13,104 bases of DNA, taken from NCBI GenBank assembly GCA_964575715.1, contig CAZNSG010000072.1, forward strand, positions 1 through 13,104, given 5' to 3'. Positions 1 to 7,293 of this stretch are shown here, piece by piece (the stretch's first letter is position 1; each line of letters opens with the position of its first letter). A program made the position numbers and the translations under genes. This DNA is from PNAI01 sp964575715 (lineage in GTDB: Bacteria; Pseudomonadota; Alphaproteobacteria; Rhizobiales; Xanthobacteraceae). The notes beneath the pieces are model-generated. The model did not search any database, was not told the DNA's origin, and saw only the letters and a list, made by a program, of their open reading frames with translations.

Positions 1-627
1 TACAAAAGTGAATCAGTAAACTCTCGCTATGACGAGGGGTTTTTCAGCAGACTGCTAGAGCAACTTATCGCAACAGCGCGTCGCCCGCTCACGATTGCTT
101 TAGGCTTCCAGTTGGCAGAGCACTACACCATTTGCATCTACATTGCCGAGAAAGAGGCGTCGATGCATGGGATGACACTCAGATGCGTTGCTCATGCCCG
201 TACCATCGATTGTAGTTTGGAAACGGCTAGGAAATGGCCTCTGGGGGTTGGCGTCGCCGGCGCCGCATTAGCTCGTTGCACGGACGTAATTGTGCCCAAT
301 CTGAGGGCCATAGATATTGGCACCCTCTACACTGAGACTCAGGCCAAGGAGGGCGACGACGACCGCTATCAGTCAATTGCTGCGGTCCCGGTGCTGCTTG
401 GCCAAGGTGATAATCCATGGGGCGTCGTCGTCGGCACGAGTGACCGTCCGGGCCACTTTACCACGGGCCCGGGAATATCGACAGTCGAGGCAATTCGGGC
501 ACTTGCCGGGATGGTGGCTCTTGTCGTAAGGGCACACAGGTTGGGGGTAACTCTCCCTTCCGTACCGGACCCGGCGCGCTTATCTGGAAAAAATGAACCA
601 AAACAACCAGAATCGGTTAATAAATGA
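1..627 (+). CDS. GAF-like domain protein, 5' end outside the window
   Basis: The frame is open from base 1 to the TGA at 625-627, so this is the C-terminal 208 residues of a longer protein. A TTG at 112 could serve as a start, but the codons before it are open and read naturally, so I treat the gene as partial. The segment from about residue 35 to 180 has the look of a GAF fold: a glycine-rich WPLGVGVAGAAL stretch, then RYQSIAAVPVLL, then GVVVGTSDRPGHF, and a closing hydrophobic helix (AIRALAGMVALVV). GAF domains bind small ligands or mediate dimerisation in signalling proteins; the ligand cannot be read here. The C-terminal tail is polar and probably unstructured. Base composition is clearly less GC-rich than glnE, suggesting acquired DNA. 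It is followed immediately by a small gene, suggesting one transcript. What lies N-terminal (membrane helices, enzyme domain) is unknown. Confidence 0.7.
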   Translation, partial: YKSESVNSRYDEGFFSRLLEQLIATARRPLTIALGFQLAEHYTICIYIAEKEASMHGMTLRCVAHARTIDCSLETARKWPLGVGVAGAALARCTDVIVPNLRAIDIGTLYTETQAKEGDDDRYQSIAAVPVLLGQGDNPWGVVVGTSDRPGHFTTGPGISTVEAIRALAGMVALVVRAHRLGVTLPSVPDPARLSGKNEPKQPESVNK

Positions 628-647
628 GTGTTATTTTTCGTCCAACC

Positions 648-652
648 AAGGA
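648..652 (+). promoter_or_regulatory. Ribosome binding site favouring the ATG at 660
   Basis: AAGGA lies 7 bases before the ATG at 660. No comparable purine-rich site precedes the alternative in-frame ATG at 624, which overlaps the upstream stop codon as ATGA. Confidence 0.5.
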
Positions 653-659
653 CGCCGCG

Positions 660-854
660 ATGGAAATCACAGTCCGCTCGAAGGAATTTGAGATTGATCG
701 TCGGCTAGAAGAACTCGCCACGAAAATTCTTGCAGGTAACGCCTCAGATGAGGAACTCCTTGAGCACCGAGAACTCTCAAAGAAGAGGGCTCGGTTGATG
801 CAGGAAAATGCTTACACCCGGCTGGAACGCCTACGGGTTTTGCGCGTGGGCTGA
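660..854 (+). CDS. Small charged helical protein, unknown function
   Basis: I do not recognise a named family. From the ATG at 660 it is 64 residues, rich in Glu, Arg, Lys and Leu, with a pattern expected for two or three amphipathic helices (RRLEELATKILAG, then DEELLEHRELSKKRARLM, then YTRLERLRVLRV). There is no signal peptide or membrane segment. An in-frame ATG at 624 would add 12 residues and overlap the GAF gene stop as ATGA, which would allow translational coupling. I prefer 660 because of the AAGGA at 648-652. Overlap or close spacing with the GAF-like gene suggests co-expression and perhaps a physical partnership, but this is inference. Composition matches the GAF gene more than glnE. 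Confidence 0.55.
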   Translation: MEITVRSKEFEIDRRLEELATKILAGNASDEELLEHRELSKKRARLMQENAYTRLERLRVLRVG

Positions 855-904
855 AATCCGTCGCGGTGTCGGACAATTGGGCGCGCCTTCAATCTCGCCA
901 ACCG

Positions 905-1132
905 CTAAGCAATCACCCGTCGAGCGGGCATTCCTTCGCCAACCGCCATTACAGAGTCGCCGTTTCGATTGCGAAGCGACGCATTGACTGAGCCGGTCAA
1001 GTCTCGAACCGCAGCGAGCCTTGCGCTCTTTATGCCGTTTTCGGCCAAAATGCGATTTGTAATCTCGCGCGCGGTAAGTAGGCTCTCAGCGACCCTGAGA
1101 GAATTGCGTCCGAAGGCCGTACCACCTCCCAT
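905..1132 (-). CDS. Short helix-turn-helix-like protein, possibly 5'-truncated remnant
   Basis: The minus-strand frame encodes 75 residues containing LTAREITNRILAENGI, then AVRDLTGSVNASLRNR and GEGMPARR. This resembles the C-terminal DNA-binding-like module of small hypothetical proteins common in Rhizobiales, which carry an LTxREIxxRxL helix, a second helix and a short wing; that resemblance is from memory, not a search. Those relatives usually have a longer N-terminal coiled region before the module. Here only about 18 residues precede it, the ATG at 1132 has no ribosome binding site, and glnE begins 30 bp away on the other strand. The frame stays open antisense into glnE, but that is expected in GC-rich DNA. 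I therefore suspect a decayed gene whose 5' part has been lost. It is convergent with the small gene ending at 854. Confidence 0.4.
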   Translation of the reverse strand: MGGGTAFGRNSLRVAESLLTAREITNRILAENGIKSARLAAVRDLTGSVNASLRNRNGDSVMAVGEGMPARRVIA

Positions 1133-1162
1133 TTCGCACGCGGCTGGGCTAATCCTGCCCCC

Positions 1163-4153
1163 ATGAGGAAGCCGGCAAAACGGGCCGCAAGAGCGCCCGC
1201 TGCAAAAATCGTCCCCGCCACTCTAGCGCAGGCGATTGCGCAGACCCCGCGTCTGACGTCGCCCAAAGCCGCGCGCGCGCGCGTTGCCGAATGGCTCGCC
1301 GGCATTGCACGCACGCCCGCGGGCAAGGCGCTCAACCGGCTCATCGACGCCTCGCCGAAATTATCGGCGCTGCTTGCCAGCCTCGACGAATCCTCGCCGT
1401 TCTTGTGGGAACTTGCCAGCGCCAAACCCGCGCGCCTGCTTGCCATTCTCCAATCCGACCCGCAGCGCCAGCTGGATGCGTTGCTGGCCAAGGCCGGACG
1501 CGCCGTCGCCGCCGCTGCCGATGAGGAAGCGGCGATGCGCCTGCTCCGCCGCATGAAGTCCGAGGCGGCGCTGCTGATCGCGCTTGCCGACATTGGCGGC
1601 GTGTGGCCGGTGATGCGCTCGACCAAAGCGCTGACCGCGCTCGCGGACACCGCGGTCGGCGCCGCGGTCAGGTTCCTGCTCGGCGACGCCATCCGGCGCA
1701 AAAAACTAAAAACCAGCGATCCGGCGCGGCCGGAAGCGGATAGCGGCCTGATCGTGCTCGCCATGGGCAAGATGGGTGCAGGCGAACTCAACTATTCCAG
1801 CGATATCGATCTCATCGTTCTCTACGATGGCGCGGCGCCCGCGCTCGCGGATAAAGACGATGCGGCTGCGTTCTATATTCGCCTCACGCGCGGCCTGGCA
1901 AAACTGCTGCAAGAGCGCACGGCCGATGGCTACGTCTTCCGCGTCGATCTGCGGCTGCGCCCCGATCCGGCCTCAACCCAGATCGCCGTTTCGCTCGCAG
2001 CCGCGCTCGATTATTACGGCACCGTCGGCCAGAACTGGGAGCGCGCGGCGCTGATCAAGGCGCGCGCCTGCGCCGGCGACATCGCCGCCGGCGAAGCCTT
2101 TCTGCGCGAGGTGTCACCCTTCGTGTGGCGGAAATATCTCGATTTTGCCGCCGTCGCCGACATCGAAGCCATGAAGCGCCAGATTCACGCCTATCGCGGG
2201 CACGACGAGATCGCGGTCGAGGGCCACAACATCAAGCTCGGCCGCGGCGGCATTCGCGAGATCGAATTCTTCGTGCAGACCCAGCAGCTCATCGCTGGCG
2301 GCCGCCATCCCGAACTGCGCATGCGCGAGACGCTCGCCATGCTCGATGCGCTTGCCGCCAGCGGCTGGATCGATGGCGCTGCGCGCGACGATCTTGCCGC
2401 CGCCTATCGCTTCCTGCGGTCCATCGAGCATCGCCTGCAGATGGTCGCCGACGAGCAAACGCACTCACTGCCATCCGACCGCGATGCGCTCAGCCGCTTC
2501 GCGCGCTTTGCCGGCTTTGCCGGCCGCGATGCTTTGGCCGAGACGTTGCTGGGCCACCTGCGCAAGGTGCAGCATCACTACGCGCGCCTGTTCGAGGACG
2601 CTACGCGGCGCTCCGGTCAAGCGCCCGCGCTCGCCTTCGCGAAAGCTACCGACGATCGCACGACGCTCGATTGGCTGGCGGAACACGGCTTCCGCAAGCC
2701 GCTCGAAGCGTCCGCGACCATCCGCGGCTGGCTGGCCGGCGGCTATTCCGCGCTCAAGGGCAATTTCGCGCGCGGGGAACTCAACGAGTTCCTCCCCATC
2801 CTGCTCGATCAACTCGCCCGATTCGAAAATTCGGACCTCGCGCTCGTCGCCTTCGACCGGTTTCTTGCTGGGCTACAGGGTGGCGCGCGTCTGTTCTCGC
2901 TGCTCAAGCAAAACCCCGATCTTGTGGCGCTGCTCGTACGCACGCTCGGCATTGCGCCGCGCCTTGCCGAAATCCTTGCGCGTTATCCGCAGGCCATCGA
3001 CGCGCTGCTCGACCCGGCCTTTTTCGGCGCATTGCCCGACCAGGAGAAGCTTTCGACCGAACTTGAACGCGCGCTCGGCGCGGCCCGCTCCTACGAGGAA
3101 TTCCTCGACCAGATTCGCATGTTCAGTCAGGAGCAGATGTTTCTCATTGGCGCGCGCATTCTTTCTGGCACGGTATCGGCCGAGCAGGCCGGCGAAACGT
3201 TTGCGCGGCTCGCCGACGTGGTGATCCGCGCGGCGCACCGCAAGGTCGAGGAGGCCTTCGCCGCCCAGCATGGCCGCATCCGCGGACAAGAGATCGCGCT
3301 GCTCGCGCTCGGCAAGCTCGGCGGACGCGAGATGACGGCGGCCTCCGATCTCGATCTCATTATCATCTATGATTTTGATTCCGAGCATCCCGAATCCGAC
3401 CGTGCGCGGCCGCTCTACGGCAGCCAGTATTTTGCGCGCCTGACCCAGCGGCTGATCAGCGCGCTCACGGCGCAGACCAACTACGGCGCGCTCTACCCGG
3501 TTGACATGCGGCTGCGGCCGTCGGGACGTTCCGGGCCGGTGGCTACCAGCATCGAGGCCTTCAAGAGTTACCAGGAGAACGAAGCCTGGACTTGGGAGCA
3601 TTTGGCGCTCACGCGCGCACGCGTGGTTTCGGCCTCACCCGGCTTTGCGGCGCGAGTCGAAAAGGCGATACGTGCCGTGCTCAGCCGCGAGCGCGATGCG
3701 CAAACGGTCGCCGCCGACGTGCTCGAGATGCGGCGCGCGATCGCCCAGGAGAAAGGCGAGAACACCCGCTGGGATCTCAAATACGTCGCCGGCGGCTTGA
3801 TCGATCTTGAATTCATCGCGCAATACCTCCAGCTCGTGCATGCCGCGCGGCATCCGGATATTCTCGACACCTCGACCGCGCGCGTGCTGGAAAAGGCCGC
3901 TCAGCTCGGCGTGCTCAAGGCCGACGACGCCGAAGTGCTCCGGCCGGCGACGCGGCTTTATCACGACCTTATCCAGATTTTGCGACTCTGCCTGTCCGGG
4001 CCATTTGACCCAAGAACTGCGGGTGCCGGCTTGCTGGGGCTGCTCGCGCGCGCGGCCGATCTGCCTGATTTTGCCACGCTGGAGGCCCATCTTGCGGAAT
4101 CGCAAGCGCGAGTACGCAAAATCTTCACAAATATGCTCGGTGAAATGGCATAA
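1163..4153 (+). CDS. glnE: Bifunctional glutamine synthetase adenylyltransferase / adenylyl-removing enzyme
   Basis: The 996-residue protein matches the architecture and size of GlnE (about 950-1000 residues). It has two nucleotidyltransferase halves. The N-terminal half, which removes AMP from glutamine synthetase in this family, carries GKMGAGELNYSSDID with S213, D214 and D216. The C-terminal half, which adds AMP, carries GKLGGREMTAASDLD with S728, D729 and D731. Each half also has its linker signature: GRGGIREIE at 360-368 and YVAGGLIDLE at 874-883. All acidic catalytic residues are present, so both activities look intact. GlnE acts in the cytoplasm and is normally controlled by PII proteins and glutamine, so it tunes ammonia assimilation. 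The ATG at 1163 has no clear ribosome binding site, but no ATG, GTG or TTG was found in the in-frame codons checked back to about 1100, and the conserved part starts about 20 residues in. The lipoprotein gene follows after 26 bp. Confidence 0.96.
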   Translation: MRKPAKRAARAPAAKIVPATLAQAIAQTPRLTSPKAARARVAEWLAGIARTPAGKALNRLIDASPKLSALLASLDESSPFLWELASAKPARLLAILQSDPQRQLDALLAKAGRAVAAAADEEAAMRLLRRMKSEAALLIALADIGGVWPVMRSTKALTALADTAVGAAVRFLLGDAIRRKKLKTSDPARPEADSGLIVLAMGKMGAGELNYSSDIDLIVLYDGAAPALADKDDAAAFYIRLTRGLAKLLQERTADGYVFRVDLRLRPDPASTQIAVSLAAALDYYGTVGQNWERAALIKARACAGDIAAGEAFLREVSPFVWRKYLDFAAVADIEAMKRQIHAYRGHDEIAVEGHNIKLGRGGIREIEFFVQTQQLIAGGRHPELRMRETLAMLDALAASGWIDGAARDDLAAAYRFLRSIEHRLQMVADEQTHSLPSDRDALSRFARFAGFAGRDALAETLLGHLRKVQHHYARLFEDATRRSGQAPALAFAKATDDRTTLDWLAEHGFRKPLEASATIRGWLAGGYSALKGNFARGELNEFLPILLDQLARFENSDLALVAFDRFLAGLQGGARLFSLLKQNPDLVALLVRTLGIAPRLAEILARYPQAIDALLDPAFFGALPDQEKLSTELERALGAARSYEEFLDQIRMFSQEQMFLIGARILSGTVSAEQAGETFARLADVVIRAAHRKVEEAFAAQHGRIRGQEIALLALGKLGGREMTAASDLDLIIIYDFDSEHPESDRARPLYGSQYFARLTQRLISALTAQTNYGALYPVDMRLRPSGRSGPVATSIEAFKSYQENEAWTWEHLALTRARVVSASPGFAARVEKAIRAVLSRERDAQTVAADVLEMRRAIAQEKGENTRWDLKYVAGGLIDLEFIAQYLQLVHAARHPDILDTSTARVLEKAAQLGVLKADDAEVLRPATRLYHDLIQILRLCLSGPFDPRTAGAGLLGLLARAADLPDFATLEAHLAESQARVRKIFTNMLGEMA

Positions 4154-4164
4154 CAATAAATAAT

Positions 4165-4171
4165 AAGGGAG
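4165..4171 (+). promoter_or_regulatory. Ribosome binding site of the lipoprotein gene
   Basis: AAGGGAG ends 8 bases before the ATG at 4180. It lies in the short AT-rich gap after the glnE stop and fixes the start of the downstream gene. Confidence 0.7.
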
Positions 4172-4179
4172 ATTCCGCC

Positions 4180-4704
4180 ATGCTTTTGCGCGTGTGTCGG
4201 TTGCTGGCACTCCTGGCCGTGGCCTTGCAGCTCGGCGCCTGCATCAATAGCGATTTCGACATTGCCGCCAATTTGAAACCGGATTTTCCGGTCAAGCCTG
4301 GCACCTATGCCAAGGCCGACGGCACCATCATTGCGGTTCGCAGGCATGGCAATGCCTATCGTATATTCAACCGCAAGCACAGGGAAATTGCCTACGCCCG
4401 CCTGTTCAGAATTCCAGAATTTTCCGACTACGTTTTGCAATATTACGATCACAAGAAGAAACCGATCGTCTATTTGTTTCTCAAGACCACGGATAAGGGG
4501 TTTGACGTCTACGATATCGAGAATTTGGCGTCCTCTGTGCCCGAGCACATAACGAAACTGCTGGCGCCGATCACCGATGCCGGCCGCCGCGACAACAACA
4601 TCACGGTTGTCAATGGCAAGCGCGATACGCTTTATATCGTTCGCGAGTTTGCACGCGCCAATCTCAAGATGAAAATAGCCGAGAGTTACGAGCGCCGGCC
4701 ATGA
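4180..4704 (+). CDS. Small predicted outer-membrane lipoprotein, unknown function
   Basis: The 174-residue product starts with a lipoprotein signal: two arginines, a Leu/Ala-rich core, and the lipobox LGAC with the acylated cysteine at position 21. The residue after the cysteine is Ile, not Asp, so transport to the outer membrane is expected under the usual sorting rule. The mature part (about 153 residues) is soluble and mixed alpha/beta in appearance, beginning with a PVKPGTYAKADGTIIAVRR segment followed by several aromatic-rich strands (YRIFNRK, YVLQYYDHKKKP, IVYLFLKT). I do not recognise a domain. It follows glnE by 26 bp with its own good ribosome binding site, so the two are probably co-transcribed, but a functional link to nitrogen control is not evident. 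A hairpin lies just beyond its stop. Confidence 0.8.
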   Translation: MLLRVCRLLALLAVALQLGACINSDFDIAANLKPDFPVKPGTYAKADGTIIAVRRHGNAYRIFNRKHREIAYARLFRIPEFSDYVLQYYDHKKKPIVYLFLKTTDKGFDVYDIENLASSVPEHITKLLAPITDAGRRDNNITVVNGKRDTLYIVREFARANLKMKIAESYERRP

Positions 4705-4721
4705 GCGTTCCAGATCATGCT

Positions 4722-7049
4722 CTAAGCGCCGGCGGCGCTTTTTGCCATATCCGATTTTTTTAATGGCCAACCGGCCAGCGGTAGGCATACCGTCACGATC
4801 GTGCCCACACCGGGTGTTGAGTGGATGCGCATGATGCCGGCGTGCAGTTCGACCAGCGATTTGGCGATGGCAAGCCCGAGGCCCGATCCATGGTGGCTCT
4901 TGGTGAGCTGGCTTTCCACCTGTTCGAACGGCCGGCCAAGCTTCGTCAGCGCCTCGCGCGTGATCCCGATGCCGGTATCGCGGATCGCAATCACGACCGA
5001 CCCGCGCGCCACGCGGCCACGCACTTTGATGCGGCCATGTTCGGGGGTGAATTTCACCGCGTTGGAAAGCAGATTAAGCACGATCTGCTTGATGGCGCGG
5101 CGGTCGGCCTGGAAATGAATGCCGGGCGCGATTTTGGCGCTGAGCTCGATGTGTTTGTCCTGCGCGCGCGCCGAGATCACGTGCATGGCGTCGGCCAGGA
5201 TTCGATCAAGCGCCACATCTTCGAGGTCGAGCTTGAGCCGGCCAGCCTCGATCTTCGACATGTCGAGAATGTCGTTGATCACGTCCAGCAGGTATTGTCC
5301 GCTCTCGCGGATATCGCGGCAATATTCGTGATACTTGTCTGCGCCCAGCGGCCCGAACATGCCCGACTCCATGATCTCGGAGAACCCGATGATCGCGTTG
5401 AGCGGCGTGCGCAGCTCATGGCTCATGTTGGCGAGGAATTTAGACTTGGTCTGATTGGTTTCTTCGGCGCGGTTTTTTTCCTCGGCGTATTTTTCCGCCA
5501 GGTCCGCGAGCTGCTCGGCCTGCAGCTCGAGCTTTTGCTGCGAACTGCGCTGATCGTTGACCGTCGCTATCAGGCGCTTCTCGCTGTCCATCAGCTTCTT
5601 TTCGTGCAGTTTGAACGTGGTGATGTCGGTGCCGACCGAAACATACCCGCCGTCTTTGGTGCGCCGTTCGCTGATATGCAGCCAGTGGCCGTCGTCAAGC
5701 TGCGCCTCGAAGGTGCGCGCGCCGGGCACCGGCTGGCCTTCGCTCGTCACCTTGGTACGGATGACGTGTTTGCGGCCGGCGGCAACCACCGCTTCGTAAG
5801 GGATCCCCGACGCGACCGCCTCTTCGGGTAGATTGTGCAGCGCCTGGAAGTTCGAGTTGCACAGCACCAGGCGATTCTCGGAGTCCCACAGTACAAAAGC
5901 TTCCGGAATGGCCTCGATCGCGTCGCGCAGTCGCAGGTCCGCAGCCGCGGTCTTCTCTACCAGGCTCTTCTGCTCGGTGATATCGACGGCGATCCCGACC
6001 AGGTGCAGGCCGCTCTCGCCCGGCTGGCGCACCAGCTCGCAGCGCGCGCGCAGCCAGACCCATTTCCCATTCGCATGCTGCATGCGGAAGGCATGATCGA
6101 CGGTGCTTACTTTCGCGTCCGCGAGTTGGACCGCGATTTCATAGAGTTCGATATCGTCGGGATGCACCAGCTTGCTCACTTCTCCGAAAGTGAGCAGCCC
6201 ATTTTTCGGCGTAAGCCCGAGGATGGCGAACATGGAATGCGACCAGAAGATGCGGCCGCGCCCGAGGTCCCAATCCCACAATCCACAGCGCCCGAGATTA
6301 AGCGCGGTATCGATGCGGCTGCGCACGGTGTCGTAGATGAGGTCGGCTTCGCGCGCCCGTGAGGCCTGCCAGTGAAATGCAAATCCCAGGATCAGCAGCA
6401 CAAAGCCGGTGGTCGCGCTCAAAGTGATTGTGAGCATGGTGTCGGAACGCCAGACCGAAAGCGCATCCGCGCGCGGCTGCAGCACGGCAAGCTGCCCCTG
6501 CCATGCTTTGATCGTGCGCACGGTCGCGAGCGCTCGCGTGCCGTCGGTGAGCGTGATTTCGAGCACGCCGGCGCTGGCGCCGAGGATGGTCAGGGGCTGC
6601 GCATCGCCGAGCACATCGAGCAGCCGCCGGCCGGTCTGCTCCGCGGCCGCCGGCGAAGCCGCAACGATAATGCCGCCCGCATTGCTCAGCAGCATGCGCC
6701 GGCCGAAGGCGGTTGCGCGCTGCGAGATTGCCCGCTCAAGCAAATTGCGCGGTATCGTCTCCGGTTTCTTTTCACCCGCCAGCCGCTCAAGCCGTTCGGC
6801 AACCAGGTCGCTCACCGTTTCGATCTCGTTGCTGGCGTCGATGATGGCTTGGCGGCGGTGATCCAGCACCTGCACCACCGCGCCGACGGCGATGGTCAGC
6901 AGGAAGGCGATGATGAGCGCAGGCACCGCGCGCCGCAGCACGGGCTCGGCGATCAGCAATCGCCGATACGCGGGCCTCGCGATCGATTGCGCGAGCCCCT
7001 TGATAGAATCAGAACGCGTAGACGCATTCGCCGTCTCGGCGCGCGCCAT
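4722..7049 (-). CDS. Membrane-bound PAS-PAS sensor histidine kinase, PleC/DivJ-like
   Basis: The 775-residue protein has a cytoplasmic N-terminal tail, a membrane helix at about 43-62, a periplasmic sensor region of about 140 residues, and a second helix at about 205-226. Two PAS domains follow. The first (about 240-362) has a PAS_3-like LGLWDWDL-type start and an HPDD segment, and the second spans about 372-482. A Glu/Lys-rich coiled coil at 480-535 leads into the transmitter. The phospho-accepting His is H544 in NMSHELRTPLNAIIGFSEIM. The ATPase domain has the N box with N663, DTGIGI at 691-696 and GSGLGLAIAK at 721-730, so it should be active. The MFGPLG segment and the INDILDMSKIEAG helix are typical of the PleC/DivJ/PdhS group of alphaproteobacterial kinases, which act on DivK-type regulators. 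There is no receiver domain and no response regulator gene nearby, so the partner is unknown. Its upstream region carries CtrA- and CcrM-like motifs. Confidence 0.9.
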   Translation of the reverse strand: MARAETANASTRSDSIKGLAQSIARPAYRRLLIAEPVLRRAVPALIIAFLLTIAVGAVVQVLDHRRQAIIDASNEIETVSDLVAERLERLAGEKKPETIPRNLLERAISQRATAFGRRMLLSNAGGIIVAASPAAAEQTGRRLLDVLGDAQPLTILGASAGVLEITLTDGTRALATVRTIKAWQGQLAVLQPRADALSVWRSDTMLTITLSATTGFVLLILGFAFHWQASRAREADLIYDTVRSRIDTALNLGRCGLWDWDLGRGRIFWSHSMFAILGLTPKNGLLTFGEVSKLVHPDDIELYEIAVQLADAKVSTVDHAFRMQHANGKWVWLRARCELVRQPGESGLHLVGIAVDITEQKSLVEKTAAADLRLRDAIEAIPEAFVLWDSENRLVLCNSNFQALHNLPEEAVASGIPYEAVVAAGRKHVIRTKVTSEGQPVPGARTFEAQLDDGHWLHISERRTKDGGYVSVGTDITTFKLHEKKLMDSEKRLIATVNDQRSSQQKLELQAEQLADLAEKYAEEKNRAEETNQTKSKFLANMSHELRTPLNAIIGFSEIMESGMFGPLGADKYHEYCRDIRESGQYLLDVINDILDMSKIEAGRLKLDLEDVALDRILADAMHVISARAQDKHIELSAKIAPGIHFQADRRAIKQIVLNLLSNAVKFTPEHGRIKVRGRVARGSVVIAIRDTGIGITREALTKLGRPFEQVESQLTKSHHGSGLGLAIAKSLVELHAGIMRIHSTPGVGTIVTVCLPLAGWPLKKSDMAKSAAGA
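4725..4743 (+). terminator. Hairpin terminator after glnE-lipoprotein transcript
   Basis: AGCGCC (4725-4730), a GGC loop and GGCGCT (4734-4739) form a 6-bp GC-rich stem followed by a T run (4739-4743). It lies 20 bp after the lipoprotein stop. It also encodes the last codons of the convergent kinase, whose stop is at 4722-4724, so one sequence serves both genes. Confidence 0.6.
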
Positions 7050-7113
7050 GCTCGGCCCCCGTTATGGAATTTCCCCACCGCCCGCGACTGGAAGGATGTG
7101 TTGCATCGCCTCC

Positions 7114-7166
7114 GAATCACTTCCGATTGGAATCGATGCGCGGTGATTTGTCGAGAGTCCGGAGTC
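7114..7166. promoter_or_regulatory. Cluster of four GANTC (CcrM-type) methylation sites
   Basis: GANTC occurs at 7114-7118, 7130-7134, 7155-7159 and 7162-7166, four times in 53 bp, with a fifth at 7006-7010 inside the start of the kinase gene. CcrM methylates this sequence in alphaproteobacteria and promoter clusters can couple transcription to replication. The cluster lies between the candidate CtrA site and the kinase start. Confidence 0.45.
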
Positions 7167-7173
7167 AATATTT

Positions 7174-7189
7174 TTAAGATTTTATTAAC
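7174..7189. promoter_or_regulatory. Candidate CtrA-binding site upstream of the histidine kinase
   Basis: TTAAGATTTTATTAAC matches the TTAA-N7-TTAAC full-site pattern described for the cell-cycle regulator CtrA in Caulobacter and relatives. It lies about 125 bp before the kinase ATG, inside an AT-rich island in otherwise GC-rich DNA, so a chance match is possible. Confidence 0.4.
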
Positions 7190-7293
7190 AATATTGTCGG
7201 CCGCCGCGCGCTCCGAGCGTGCGCATGAAAATATATGATAAATCAATGAGTTATGAAAATTCCGGGCACGTCACCGAAATTTGGATGCAGGCT

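Noticed and set aside
895..946. Direct repeat TCGCCAACCGC at 895-905 and 936-946, possible attachment site or insertion scar
   Set aside because: Only 11 bp in GC-rich DNA, with no integrase, transposase or tRNA nearby; chance is a sufficient explanation.
1030..3066. Long open frames overlapping glnE on both strands (for example 1030-1791 minus and 2125-3066 plus)
   Set aside because: They are Arg/Ala/Pro-rich translations with no domain sense, as expected opposite or out of frame with GC-rich coding DNA; glnE explains the region fully.
4821..5831. A 336-codon plus-strand frame antisense to the histidine kinase
   Set aside because: It lies entirely over the conserved kinase and PAS domains of the minus-strand gene and has no recognisable motif or ribosome binding site.
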